The translations under genes and the position numbers were made by a program. The notes below the pieces were generated by a model. That model did not search any database. It saw only the letters and a program-made list of their open reading frames with translations, and was not told where the DNA came from. From contig NMRA01000187.1 of the NCBI GenBank assembly GCA_002633005.1, positions 154,191 to 218,190 of the forward strand: a stretch of 64,000 nucleotides of DNA, read 5' to 3'. Of this stretch, positions 26,201 to 36,983 are shown one piece after another (positions within the stretch are counted from its first letter, which is position 1; each line of letters begins with the position of its first letter). This DNA is from Phoronis australis (lineage: Eukaryota; Phoronida; Phoronidae).

Positions 26201-28715
26201 TACTGTTGTAGATATTGATAGTTTGGCCAGCAGGGCTGTAGTGGTAAAATTAGAGGTAAGTAGGCGTCCAAAGCCCACCGTATTACCTTGTGCACTGAGC
26301 GTAACTTACGGTGCGTAGGCCCTACGTTCAAATGCCAAAAGGTGGTTGGCTGCGCCTACGTGAGCCTACGCCCTTCTACAGCACTGGTGGCCAGATGGTC
26401 ACCGATAGCAGTGGGTTTATCCAGTTTTTGTGTTCAGCAGAGTGCCGTGAGCACGTTTGGTCTCACGGATATACATGTACGGTACATGTATATGTGTGAA
26501 GGATCCTGATCACACACCAGCTATCTTGTACGCAAACACATGACCACTTAGCAAAGTTAGCCGCGTACGGCCCAAGTGATCACATGAAGCTCTTTGATTT
26601 AGAACCACATTTGAAATTATTACCAACTTGATTATTATAGTAGTGAATAGTACCAATAGTAACTACAATTTTGTTGATACTGTTGTTCATCTATATCCTA
26701 TGCATAACGGATATTTTGTGGCTAGACCGATCGAATCTCCTCCCCCCCCCCGAATCACCTAGCTACTCCCCGAATCACCTAGCTACTGTTAATCTGGTGA
26801 AGTTAAATGGTCCCAATATAATTTATATTGTACTGGAATCCCTGCTGAAGATTAAAACTATCGTCTCAGTCTTTGAAACCGGAGCCCCCGTCGAAGCAAC
26901 CGGGTCATGTCTAGTGTAGGAGAAAGAAGTGCAAGGGCAGAGTGACGTACAGTGTGAGATGGCGCCGCAGGACACTGACGTTTACCGGCCACGTTTCGAC
27001 AGTGTATGGTGATTATACGCATACAAAACCATTGGTACATCTATAGTAGTCACTACCCAGTAACCCTATTTTCATTTAATAATATATAAACACATGCATA
27101 TTAAATCCTAGAGCAATTAGCGATTAATTCAATGGAGTGACTGGTTCATCAAAAACACATTAACTCTAATATTGTTTAATTGCAACTAAACCTGATTCGA
27201 TCCTATCATGAAAGGTTTCATTCCATATTGCCACTAGGCCTACACGCCTGACGATACAGTACGCAGTGACACAAATTATCAACTGGTGACGTACAAGTAC
27301 ATGGGCGGTCTTGGTGTTTTTGTAGCCCCTTTGTGCCAATGATTTTGTGGATAGAGGGCGTACACGATTCAAAAAGTTGTCGTATTGATAACAGACGACA
27401 AGTTTATCTCATAGGAGAGATTTCCCATAATCCATTTGTTGACTTCTGTGGAACAAGAGACGTGAGAGTTACCACAATGACCAGCCGGCATGTTTGTTTG
27501 GGATTTTTTAGTCTAAAAGTTATGAAGAGCCCTAGAATAATCATGGGCCCCCTAAGGTGCCCCGCCCATGATAATCGCCATGTTTGGCGTACTTAGGAAG
27601 CTCTAATCTGAGAAATGGTGGGTTGGATTTATAGGAAAGTTACATTATGATATAGGCACTGTTCAACAAAACGTTTCCATGGATTTGCTTTAAAATGTTC
27701 CACTTTTGCATTATGAGAGTTCAAAAGACTCAAAAGTTCCATCGAGCGAAAACGAAATTTGTAGCAGTATATGATAAATTTCATCTTAATTCGATTATAT
27801 TATTGGTCCCAATGATTGGAAATAAATAAACATGTACGATAAGGTATCTAAATAACGACAGACTGGGAATATGAATATACATGTACATGTACGATTCACA
27901 GACAACCATCAACGATGAACAATCACCGATGAAAAACCATCACTGAACCATCATGCACTGTAGCTGGATAATCACTGATGAAGAATCATCGATGAACAAT
28001 CACCGATTGATACTCATCGATTTACAGTTAAACGTTGGGCGTATGACGATTCCCATTAGTAACTGATTTTAAATTAATACATAGAAAAAGTTGTTCATTG
28101 TGTTATTGACACGGCTCCTGTTTCAAACTTGTGTCATACCGCGCAACAGAGTCTAGAATCAGTCGGATATGAGCTTTCACTATGATACTTTCGCCTTGAT
28201 TACGAGCCTCAAATGGAGTAACTGCGGGAAATATAGCGAGGATTTTACGTAACGACCAAAGCATACAATGGACACGTTATTTCTAGTTCTTTTCTTTTCA
28301 TTGTTACGCCTCTTTGATCATATTTCGCTGAAACTGTTTTTATATGGAGCTGAAATGTCAAACTGGGAACTGGATAGGAAGATTAGCTTTCGCATACAGC
28401 GATACATCAACGATACCAAACCTTTACGCCCATGCGTAGATTAGGCCACACCAGCCCTTCAAGCAAAGCTTCAGAATTCACGATCCAAACACGTGATCTC
28501 CTCCAGTAGGCTAGTTCATAGCATGAATGAATGTGGTAGTGAAATTCATCCACACAATTTGGTTTCATTCAGCACTTCTTACCTCCCTACTGCTTTCTTC
28601 CCTTCGTGTCATTACGTCACCTATAAGAAAGTGTTTGATACTAAATACATAGGATCTACTTGTTTAAGTTTTAATTCTCATTAGATTCGTCTCAAATATA
28701 TATATATATATACAT

Positions 28716-28802
<87 letters not shown>

Positions 28803-31800
28803 CCTGATTGTGAAGTTTACTACGTGTATTTATCTTGGACAGACGTTTTCCTGGTCCATTCTTCGTGCCATTCAATTGCTAGTAAGTGCCCCGGCATCGT
28901 AAAAGCTTAATTTAAGATTTTCTTTGCTAATCAATGTTTATGAAGTAAAGATGACTGTCTAGTATCCCCGCACGCTGACTAGTTGAAGCTTCATGTATTA
29001 GTGTGCCTGAACTGTTGGTGCTACCCATTGTGTTTGAAGTCACTCAGACTTCACACACTTCCGCTAAAAGCAAGAACAAGAGAACCTCACCAAACTTTGA
29101 AAGCTCTCACACGCTTTATGTCAAAGCTGTACTCGCATTTCAACCGTGCTTTTCACTTATAACGGTTTTTTATTGTTTATAATATTAACACAACAATAAT
29201 AAGAGAAAACGCGAATAAGTGTCGAGAAACACGTGACATGTTGCTAGCATGAAGCTTGTCGATTAATCGCGTGCATGCTATGAAAAACGACTCCAAAAAC
29301 GTGCACATTAAATAAATGTCGTTTGTCCAACATTGTCCCCGTCACCATAATGTGTTGTCTGACATGTTTTTCACAACATTAATTGTCCTTATTCTTCCCA
29401 GTAATGCTTATTAATGATTGCTTTGTTTTGGGCGTTTGTAGGCCTATTCAAGACGAATGATAATGGTTTTCTAACTGATATTTTTAATGTATGTGCAAGT
29501 TTTTCAAAGAAATGGTGAATGCGGCGGTTTAGTTGCAAACGTACAATGAGAAATAACTGTTTAATTTCCGTAATTTAAGCAGTTAATATTTAATTTCAGA
29601 GGGTAGCATATTTAGCCCCGACTACCACTCACAGCTGTCCATGGGTTCCCAATCTCCAGCACACGAGTTTGGCTCCATTACGACGGTGCCACAGCAACAA
29701 AGACGAGGACGGAGAGCATCAATGCACGAAGCTATTGATCACACTAAGCTCGATACAGCTATGTATAAAAAACTGGTGAGTGTGTGACGTAGACCATGGA
29801 GCATATACGACCCTCAGTTTCTCGAAAGCGACGGCTTGTAAGAAAGTTTGCGTGTTGTCGTTAAACTCGTACGATAGCCTAAACTAAAGTCAGATACTGC
29901 GTTTCGTATACTCAAGACACTCGAAAGAAAGTTGCTTCGAGAATCATTGAACGAGAACCGCAGATTCATTTCAGCCACGTCGACAGATCATTTCAATGGC
30001 TGCCATATTATTGGTCCCGAGCGTACTCGCGAAAAAATAGTCTTTTACTACACTGATTTTGAGTGGGCTTGTGCGATCTTTCCTTTTCAAAAGAATCCTG
30101 CTCTGCGGAAAGCATAATGTGCTGCAAAAGTCGTTGTCGTAGTTACAGCTTGTCAGTTTGCTAGTATTAGCACACCGCCATTTGCTAGTATTACCACACC
30201 GCCATTTGCTAGTATTAGCACACCGCCATTTTTCAGGTTCAACGTGTATGTATGTACATGAATGGCCAGTCTTAAATGAATATAATTCATAAAATTACAA
30301 GAATTTGTCTCGGACAAGTCTGACACGGTTGTTCGAAGACTTTTGGTAAAAAACAGTTCGATGTTTACGTGAATGTGCTTTATTTGCTTTATTGTCTTAA
30401 AATGTGTGAGAACACTGACTCATCTCTCCTGCCCGACAAGTGACTCAACTCTCTGGCGGCTTGGGCATACTGACCAGGCCGGTCAAGCGTAGTTGGGCAT
30501 ACTGACCAGGCAAATGGTCTCGAGCGATAACTGGAAATCGTTTTCCCGAGTCATGATGTGACCTGTACGATAGTTCTACGGAATGGTCTTGTGTCAAAAC
30601 CTCTTTTTGGCAAAGTAAAGAGGAGACGGTGTCCCCATTCTAATACATGTCCGCAAAGGACAGAGTTAAAAATGTTAATTTTCTACAGAAGGTGGTTTTA
30701 TAGCAAGACAATTACGTAACCTTATAATAAAAGTAGGCCTTTACCTTGCTTGCGCATATATAAACCTTTTTGCAGCAATTACAAAGGCAATGGTCTATGA
30801 GTAAAAGCGAAGACGAATCAATGGGTTCCGTCAACTTTAAGCTGGACTACAAGGAAGACACAGGGCTATTTACGGTGCGCCTTATACAAGTGAAGGATCT
30901 TCCAGGTATGGCCGCTAGGGGGCGAAATGTCATTACTGTAGTCTCCTGCCTCCAGGTTCGAATCACAGGCGTCCTCAGCTTCTGATCGTCCCCAATACAC
31001 TGCATATAATACTACAAGGTATGACACTCCCGAGTANTAAATTTATTGAGTTTTATGTTTGCTATGGACGGCTGAAGTGAAGCACCCGTGGAATTTCTAG
31101 TTGGGAGTGTCATACCTTGTAGTATTATATGTGTATTGGGGACGATCAGAAGCTGAGGACGCCTGTGGTTCGAATATAGTAACGTTGTATACAGTGACCA
31201 CCGCTTCTACTGGTCTTAGAAAATGTGAAGATCCTATAGGTTTTTCATACGCGGGAAACTTTTAGATGCATTATACCTCAAACTGATTAAAAGCCTAAGT
31301 CATGTTGTTATAAGACCATTTTGCACATAAAGGGACACCTTAGGTGGCCGTAGATGTCTTTATTTTTTCAACCCGAAAAAGTACTGGCCTGTAGTCAAAC
31401 CGTTTTTTATCTCGTGATTCGTCAATTTCACGCTTACAGTGCCCGACAGAAACGAGACGATGGACCCTTACTGCCGTGTTCGTGTCTACTCAGACGCTAA
31501 AGGTCAGCACCAACACACACAACAAACCAAAGTTGTCAAGAACGAAGTCAATCCTGAATTTGACGAGGAGTTCCTTTTTGAGGTTTTACCTGAACTGTTA
31601 CCTCACACCACGCTGGAAGTATGCGTGTACAATTACGATGCATTTTCCCAAGACGAAGTTGTCGGTATCATGAGGCTCAATGTCATAAACGTGGACTACA
31701 ATGCAAATGTTACTCTATGGAAAAATCTAGTATCGCCGGATGTGCCGCATGTGAGTCTCCTTTGAATACCACTCCATCTCACGTCACTGCAGCCTTGTCG

Positions 31801-34800
31801 CAAAGCCTCGAGATGGCGCTGATCATTTTAGCCATTTGAGGTGGCACTCAACAGTTTTTGCTGACTTGGGGGTTGTAAACCAGGTCGAACGAGATCCAAC
31901 AGTCTGCTCAACAGGATGTACAAAACCTGAAAATTTGAAGAGTATAATGGGCCAAATATTTCAAAAACTTGCCACAATGTCTTTTGAAACCGATTCCAAA
32001 GTCACTATTTTTCACCTTTTTCGTACCAGAAGAGCAGCCGGCTACTTCAAAAAACAGCAGTTTTCACACCAAAGGCATCATTTGCATGCTATTATAAGAA
32101 CTGAGAGACAATGCATTCAGATTTCCAAATTTCTCCAGATTCCAGATATCAGGTGAACAGTGAGGGGGAACCAACCAGATTTTCACAAATCCAAAGAGTC
32201 TGAAAGGTACCTGAATTTCCTGCTAAATTTCAACTTCTTGCTTGCAAGCACTAAAGCTTTAAGAAAAGCCACTGCTGGGCAAAAAGTGGGGTCCAGGAGT
32301 CAACAGCTGACAATGTTTCACTCTGAACAAATTCAAAGATCAATATTCGTAGCCTTCACGTGCAGCACAGAACTTGAAATGCCCAGCCAACTCAGCAAGT
32401 ACCAATTTTCAATAAAATTGAGANATTCAGATTTCCAAATTTCTCCAGATTCCAGATATCAGGTGAACAGTGAGGGGGAACCAACCAGATTTTCACAAAT
32501 CCAAAGAGTCTGAAAGGTACCTGAATTTCCTGATAAATTTCAACTTCTTGCTTGCAAGCACTAAAGCTTTAAGAAAAGCCACTGCTGGGCAAAAAGTGGG
32601 GTCCAGGAGTCAACAGCTGACAATGTTTCACTCAGAACAAATTCAAAGATCAATATTCGTAGCCTTCACGTGCAGCACAGAACTTGAAATGCCCAGCCAA
32701 CTCAGCAAGTACCAATTTTCAATAAAATTGAGACTGGCAAACTGAACTTGCCTCAAAAAACTGTTGAGTGGCACCTGACCTAAACCGATCAGCCTCGTCT
32801 TAAGGTTTGCTGACCCAGTTGCTTACACTTTCTAATAGACTAACTGACTTAGAACTTTAGACTTGCTCTTAGATTATTTGTAAGTCAGATAATATAATCT
32901 CAAAGTCAGAGAATATATTTTCAATGTCAGACTGTCATACATTGGCCTTGTGAGGTACATGTATGAATCAAAACTACTTTTAGTTTTGGGAGTAGCACCT
33001 ACCCTTCAGAGGAGTGCCAAAATTTTGGATTGGGCATAACTTACATAATGTCTACATAATGAAATATGAAGGAAGACTTCGGTATGGCTTACATGAACGT
33101 ACAGCCCAATGCGCAGATTTTGCACAAGTCTCTGGTATTGATAAAATATTTATCCCCTTTCATATTCTGTATATTGTATTTTACATGTCAACCATAACAT
33201 TTTTGTAAAAAAACATAGCAAACCATAGAATCAAAATGTGATGTCGCAATGCATTGCATGTACTTACTTACCTATCAAAGGCTCTTGCATCTAGTAACTG
33301 TGAGTGTTATTATATTCCTTGATAACTCCTTTGGTCCAGAGTAGCAAGACCGTGACAAGAGACTTTCGACAAAAGAGATTTCCAGTAAAAGCTGAGGCGA
33401 AGGTTTGAAAACTTTACTATGAACATGGGCAAAATGCATATTAATTACCGAAAGTATGTAGCGTTTTGGCGCCACGCTCTTGCACTACAGAAACAGTAAA
33501 AATGCGTAGCCAGGAAATACGTAATTTCCGTTTTGGTTGACCTGTGTGTTGTATTGCCGTATTTGTATTTCCCACGTGCCTGTGTCTGATGCAGAACGTC
33601 AAGGCTTGGCGTCCTTGAGTTGCAACTTCGGGAATAGAGCACTCCCGAACATGTCGCGATTGCTTTTCTTCAAACATTTATAGCGCATAAATTCGTAAGT
33701 TTCATTGAACACTGCGTTACGTTTGCGTAAATTTCATTCATTTACTTGCAATTGTTGGTTTTAATAGAGAAGCTTAAGACTGATTTCTCACCTCACCTAT
33801 TAGAGCAAGTATAGTTGTCTCAATTTGCTCCTGTCTGTATACATGAATTCAATACAACGATTTTACTGTTAGCCTGTAAAATAAAATGCCCGTAAATGAA
33901 CATTTCCTAGGTAAATGTTAAACATGAGTCTCTTCTCCAACAGGAGGAGCTCGAGCTGGGCAGACTGATGTTTTCTATGGCTCATCTCTCTAGTGCAGAA
34001 AGACTTACAATTGTCATTCTTAAAGCAAGAAATTTAAAAGATGTAGAGTCATCCAGTGACGGTAAGTTGGCCTTACCGATCATAGAACAGTTGAAGTGGT
34101 CACATGATTGTGAACTCGTCTATTCGACCTGACATGTGAGGGTAAACTCAGAGAATATTAAATGAATCGCATTTTCACTAATTCACGGCAGTGATATGGT
34201 GTTAGTAAATGTTATATTGTGAATGTACGATTGTTGTTTACTGCGGCCAACCACATGCTATAGATACGCGTAGAATGACTCATAAGGCCACGCACACTAG
34301 AATTATGTTCATCCGTTAAGGCATCCGCAAACGGCTAGCATAATGCTGCATTTTTTATCGCCGAAATTGTCAAAAATAAAAATCACTTCGTGTGCGCTGT
34401 TCGGAACAAAACTTTTTTGTTAATGACACGACAATGTGTCGCCGGTTGTGATACCAAAAATCAGTATCGTGTGTGCTGGCTTAAGATAGCAGCCTTGTTA
34501 CACGTGTTGCCAAGATGGCTGCTGGAAGTAATGTCTAGGAACTAAGCATGAATTTTAGACTCTGAAGGTTAGTCACAAGTTGTTAATGTGTTTCATCTGA
34601 GCACAATGGCCAATATTTTGGACTGCTCCTCATCTCAAATCTTGTCTACAGTTCCGTTACACTGGGTGAAAGTCACAAAACAGCATATCAATTCCAAAAT
34701 GGTGCTTTTTGTTTACTTCCGAAAGAATGAATAACTTACAGTGACCGTGTATGACCTCTGAGTTCGCATTGTGCGGCTGGCTTAAAAGCTAAGACCTGTG

Positions 34801-35778
34801 AGAAGTAATGCATTTCGAAGCCCTTCATCACATCGTTGGCTTGTGCCATTCTTGCATAGCATTGTTTCATATGTTCAATTCAGTTTTAACAACATAAGCT
34901 TTCTGCTCCAACAACACTACAATAACTCATGAGAATGCTTACCTGAAGTTAGAATTTACCGATAGCGTGTTGCCTCGAAACAGAAATCAAAGAGTTGTAT
35001 ACGCTTTAGAACATCAAGTGCGAAGTTTTCAAGTCACCAGGTGACCATGTACCCCATGAGTGACAACGGTCAGGTGGGGAAGGGGTCGCTCTCTGAACCC
35101 GCTGCCCCATATGTGATTCCGACCGTTATCAATCAATGCCTGGATATTTCCTGGAAGAGTCTCGACTATTCAAGAAACACCCCGCCATTGGAAGTTAGCG
35201 GGTATCCGTAACTAAACACGTTCATAATTTCCTCTCCGTTCAAAATTTGGGAAAATGACATTTTGTTTGATAGGGCTTCATATCTGTTGGCCAGTTGGGA
35301 CATCTGGATAGCAGTCGTGGGGGCATGGAACCTTTTGAGCAAAAATGGCCTGATGACTGATCGAGTAACCTACATTCAAATTTGATGTTTTGGTTTTTGA
35401 AAAAACAAAAACAATGCAATCTCTTTTCTGCGATGGAAATCAATAATTTTGTCATGAAACAAGTTCAATTGTTTTTCAGATGTCCACGTCAAAGTAGCAG
35501 TTTTCCAACACTCTCGTAAAACAAAGAAAAAGAAAACCTCTTCTAAACACGGACCGTCACCCGTTTGGAATGAAGCGTTAGTGTTTAGTGTATCAAAGGA
35601 ATCGCTGAAGGAAGCGACTGTAGAAATCTCAGTTATCCACGAAAATAGGCTTGAGACAAACGAAGTCGTTGGACGAGTACTCCTTGGTGTGAACTGTCGG
35701 CCTTCAGATGGCGACTACTGGAATGACGTCATCCACGGGAAGAGCACTCTAGCTAGGTGGCACAATTTGACCTTATAG
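10796..35778 (+). CDS. SYT-like: synaptotagmin-family protein, complete six-exon gene
   Basis: Joined exons are 10796-11225, 29600-29775, 30776-30905, 31440-31750, 33944-34061 and 35480-35778: 1464 bases, 487 residues, all introns GT-AG and all phases compatible. Synaptotagmins are membrane-anchored C2 proteins acting in vesicle docking and fusion. Residues 1-9 are lumenal, about 10-34 form one hydrophobic helix ending in Cys and a KKYK stop-transfer, and 35-215 are a Ser/Gln-rich linker. C2A spans about 219-345 and C2B about 354-475. C2A keeps loop-1 Asp248 and Asp254 and loop-3 Asp312, but has Asn310 and Glu318 where Syt1 has Asp. C2B loop 3 reads His442, Asn444, Glu450, so calcium binding there is unlikely. 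The Lys404-407 polybasic strand and the C-terminal WHxL motif (Trp482-Leu485) are kept. The start ATG has a good Kozak context (GCCATGG). I cannot assign a subclass. Confidence 0.93.
12655..12853. repeat. 22-bp minisatellite, nine copies
   Basis: Units of GGGCCCGATATTCGGTGATC plus AT in tandem with a few substitutions. Each unit holds a GGGCCC palindrome and TGATCA. Confidence 0.95.
14309..14457. mobile_element. MITE, CAGTGGCGGAT-end family, 5-bp TSD TTAAC
   Basis: The left end is CAGGGGCGGATCCGGGATTT and the right end is the complement of TAGTGGCGGATTTACAAGGG. TTAAC flanks it exactly on both sides (14304-14308 and 14458-14462). The interior carries GGGGGCCATGGCCCCC and an AATTTT-rich core like the copy at 4986. 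Confidence 0.85.
16342..16455. repeat. 57-bp tandem duplication
   Basis: Two head-to-tail copies starting ACCAGAGTAAGGCTTTTGTC, nearly identical. Open frames across it on both strands follow from 57 being a multiple of three. Confidence 0.9.
17755..17866. repeat. 35-bp tandem repeat, three copies
   Basis: Units TGAAGACCAGTCGTAAATTA then CCAGTCATTTAYTTG repeat three times with minor changes. Confidence 0.9.
18028..18162. repeat. about 27-bp tandem repeat carrying TGACGTC motifs, five copies
   Basis: Units of GTTGATATCATGCACTGACG then TCGTCCA. Several copies hold TGACGTC and one (near 18123) a full TGACGTCA. Array lengths vary between copies. Confidence 0.85.
19865..20693. mobile_element. MITE-family element with gap, 5-bp TSD CGTTT
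   Basis: The left end is CATAGGCGGATTTAGGGGG and the right end is the complement of CAGTGGCGGATCTAGGATAT. CGTTT flanks both ends (19860-19864 and 20694-20698). It is longer than the other two copies and contains the N run 20390-20568, so the interior is partly unknown. A single N also breaks the left G tract at 19892. Confidence 0.8.
20390..20568. other. assembly gap, 179 N
   Basis: Unsequenced stretch flanked on the right by C/T tracts. Open frames crossing it have no meaning. Confidence 0.99.
22994..23063. repeat. 35-bp tandem duplication
   Basis: Two copies of TACCTTGTTCTCTCACCTCC then ATCACTGTTGATCAC with one or two differences. Confidence 0.9.
23292..23333. repeat. 19-bp inverted repeat hairpin with GTTA loop
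   Basis: GAATTATCGCCCGAGGGGC, a GTTA spacer, then GCCCCGAGGGTGATAATTC. The arms pair at 18 of 19 positions, with a G-T pair at the other. It would form a strong hairpin or cruciform. Function unknown. Confidence 0.85.
24742..25133. repeat. 23-bp minisatellite, about 17 copies
   Basis: Units of CTCTCATGTTCATCGCAATG plus TGC or TTC. Early copies mostly end TGC and late copies mostly TTC, so the variants are spatially grouped. All three plus-strand frames are open, which explains the 207-residue frame across it. This is not a gene. Confidence 0.95.
26231..26386. mobile_element. hAT-type MITE, 156 bp, copy 1
   Basis: Begins CAGGGCTGTAGTGG and ends CTACAGCACTG. The flanking octamers TTGGCCAG (26223-26230) and GTGGCCAG (26387-26394) match at seven of eight bases. 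CAGGG-type ends and an 8-bp duplication are the hAT pattern. A second copy of the same length lies at 54745-54900 in the opposite orientation. Confidence 0.88.
26748..26788. repeat. 21-bp tandem duplication after a C tract
   Basis: Two copies of CCCCGAATCACCTAGCTACT preceded by a poly-C run. Confidence 0.85.
28696..28798. repeat. TA dinucleotide microsatellite
   Basis: About 50 TA units interrupted by a few C substitutions. Confidence 0.97.
29600..29775 (+). CDS. synaptotagmin exon 2 (linker)
   Basis: The acceptor is TTTAATTTCAG and the donor is GTGAGT. The exon completes the split codon of exon 1 as GAG and leaves phase 0. It encodes a Ser/Pro/Gln-rich linker, then RRGRRAS, and ends IDHTKLDTAMYKKL. 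No long open frame reveals this exon. It was found by splice-site reading and phase match. Confidence 0.88.
30157..30231. repeat. 24-bp tandem repeat, three copies
   Basis: TTTGCTAGTATTAGCACACC then GCCA, three copies, in synaptotagmin intron 2. Confidence 0.92.
30776..30905 (+). CDS. synaptotagmin exon 3 (start of C2A)
   Basis: The acceptor is CCTTTTTGCAG and the donor is GTATGG. It encodes the end of the linker and the first C2A strands (GSVNFKLDYKEDTGLFTV, then KDLP), the usual L-x-Y-D opening of a synaptotagmin C2A. An inverted repeat starts only 52 bp beyond its donor. Confidence 0.92.
30957..31174. repeat. large inverted repeat (72-75 bp arms, about 70-bp loop)
   Basis: Left arm 30957-31031 and right arm 31103-31174 are near-perfect complements, running from TTCGAATCACAGGCGTCCTC inward to GACACTCCC. 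The loop contains a single N at 31037. It lies in the synaptotagmin intron between exons 3 and 4. It could be a foldback transposon, or an artefact of joining opposite-strand reads at the N. Confidence 0.85.
31440..31750 (+). CDS. synaptotagmin exon 4 (bulk of C2A)
   Basis: The acceptor is TTCACGCTTACAG and the donor is GTGAGT. The exon carries calcium loop 1 (PDRNETMDPY), the N-P-x-F-[DN]-E turn typical of C2 domains, and loop 3 (VYNYDAFSQDEVVG). It ends in phase 0 at SPDVPH. Confidence 0.95.
31839..32776. mobile_element. TIR element with internal 310-bp duplication
   Basis: The left end AGGTGGCACTCAACAGTTTTT pairs with the right end, whose complement is AGGTGCCACTCAACAGTTTTTT. I see no convincing target duplication. 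Inside, 32115-32423 and 32425-32734 are near-identical copies (two or so differences) with a lone N at 32424 exactly at the junction, so the duplication may be an unmerged contig overlap. The interior has no recognisable transposase. It sits 90 bp past the donor of synaptotagmin exon 4. Confidence 0.75.
33944..34061 (+). CDS. synaptotagmin exon 5 (C2A-C2B linker, start of C2B)
   Basis: The acceptor is CTTCTCCAACAG and the donor is GTAAGT. It encodes EELELGRLMFSMAHL then ERLTIVILKARNL, the standard opening of a synaptotagmin C2B. Loop 1 is shortened to DVESSSDD, without the usual M-D-x-x-G-x-S-D-P. Confidence 0.93.
35480..35778 (+). CDS. synaptotagmin exon 6 (C2B, stop)
   Basis: The acceptor is TTGTTTTTCAG. 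It encodes the KKKK polybasic strand, PVWNEALVFSV, the degenerate loop 3 (HENRLETNE), the YW-N-D-V-I-H segment and the terminal RWHNLTL before TAG. Confidence 0.95.
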
Positions 35779-36524
35779 TGGCAAGGGCAAGGGCAATTTG
35801 CACGTGGCAGAAAAAATTTATGGACAGGTACGCTCCTTTAAGCTCTATCGTAGAATTGTTTCCACCCCTTGTAAATGCCGGACCTGTCCTGCTCCGAGTA
35901 ATGTGATAGATTACATAACTCTCCTGTTGTACTGAAAATCTCTTAATACTTGGGGAAATTTGTTAACCGTTTTGTCTCGTTGTACTTTATCCGCATATCT
36001 CTGACATGTTTATGTATACATGGACTCATTTATTCAATTGTTATTAAATAATGTTTTGTACAGCCCCGCCATTCCCTTTTCAGTTAGGAGTGACGTAACA
36101 CTTCTGAAGACGTCTGTATAGTTGGCACTATGTCAATTAATGAATGATAAAGATATAATTATTGGCATGGCAACGTGCTCGGAGTCTCTCCACTCACTCT
36201 CTATCGCTTTCATTCGGTAAAAATTAGAACAGGACTGCAGTTCGTAGATGCCAGAGCCCTGTGAAAACGCAAGATCACACACAATTTTAAAGACATCGCC
36301 ATTCATTACAAACGAAACACGTGATCCGTCCTGTTGTTACTCGGATCAGGTTGTGAATAAGGTGTACCAATCACCTATAATGACCTTGGAATACGACTTC
36401 ATCTTAACAATATCATAGACTCTCTAGCAAAGCAGTGCATCCGGGTCTCCATGGGTGTGTAAGGTGGGCAGGGTGAGGACTCGCTATAAAATAACAAAAA
36501 AGAAACATCTGCGTATTCATGGCA

Positions 36525-36983
36525 TTTACAGGATCCTGTGCTCGGTTGCATGAAACAGTCCCAAATAGGGACTCAACCAAGTTCCCTAAATCTACTGTGT
36601 ATTTGTGGGCTTGTGAAAACACTGGTTGTCCTTTAGTATGCTGTTTGAGTCTCAGTACTACGTGTAAGTCAATTTTTGGCTTTGATAGAAATCGAGAGTG
36701 AACTCTACGTTGAATTCTCAGTATTATTGAAAATAAGTAGGGATCTTTTCATGCAGCGCCCCTAATTTAAGAACTAAGTCCATAACAGTTATAACTAAAT
36801 TAAGGGTTCAGTTTTTAATTATTAGAAGATGTCATAAGACAAGAGGAACTCATGATGAATATAACATGATGGAAAAATATTGCATCTGTGAGTAAATAAC
36901 GAAATAATTGCACAAAAGATTTAGGGAACTTAGCTGAGTCCCTATTTGGGACTGTTTCATGTAAACGGGCACAGGACCGTGCA
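36525..36983. mobile_element. MITE with about 63-bp inverted ends
   Basis: The left arm (around 36531-36592, ATCCTGTGCTCGGTTGCATG then AAACAGTCCCAAATAGGGAC) pairs with the right arm (36916-36978). Just outside lie ATTCATGGCA (36515-36524) and ATTCATAGCA (36984-36993), nine of ten alike, read here as a target duplication of Mutator-like size. The interior is non-coding. Confidence 0.8.

Larger units (their letters stand above)
11226..29599 (+). other. synaptotagmin intron 1, about 18.4 kb
   Basis: I see no coding exon inside this intron. It contains the minisatellites and small transposons listed separately, a 179-bp N gap, an AT dinucleotide tract and the hAT-type MITE at 26231. A 65-70 bp unit near 22075-22250 repeats three times with clear divergence. 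Further repeats of regulatory interest could hide here, but nothing else is recognisable. Confidence 0.7.

Noticed and set aside
28681-28875. Minus-strand YIYIYI frame
   Set aside because: Translation of the TA microsatellite.
30950-30965. GGTTCGAATC as a tRNA T-arm
   Set aside because: It is the outer edge of the large inverted repeat, and no cloverleaf fits.
30770-30985. Read-through form of synaptotagmin exon 3
   Set aside because: The frame passes the GTATGG donor into the inverted repeat. The spliced form restores a normal C2A, so read-through is unlikely to be the main product.
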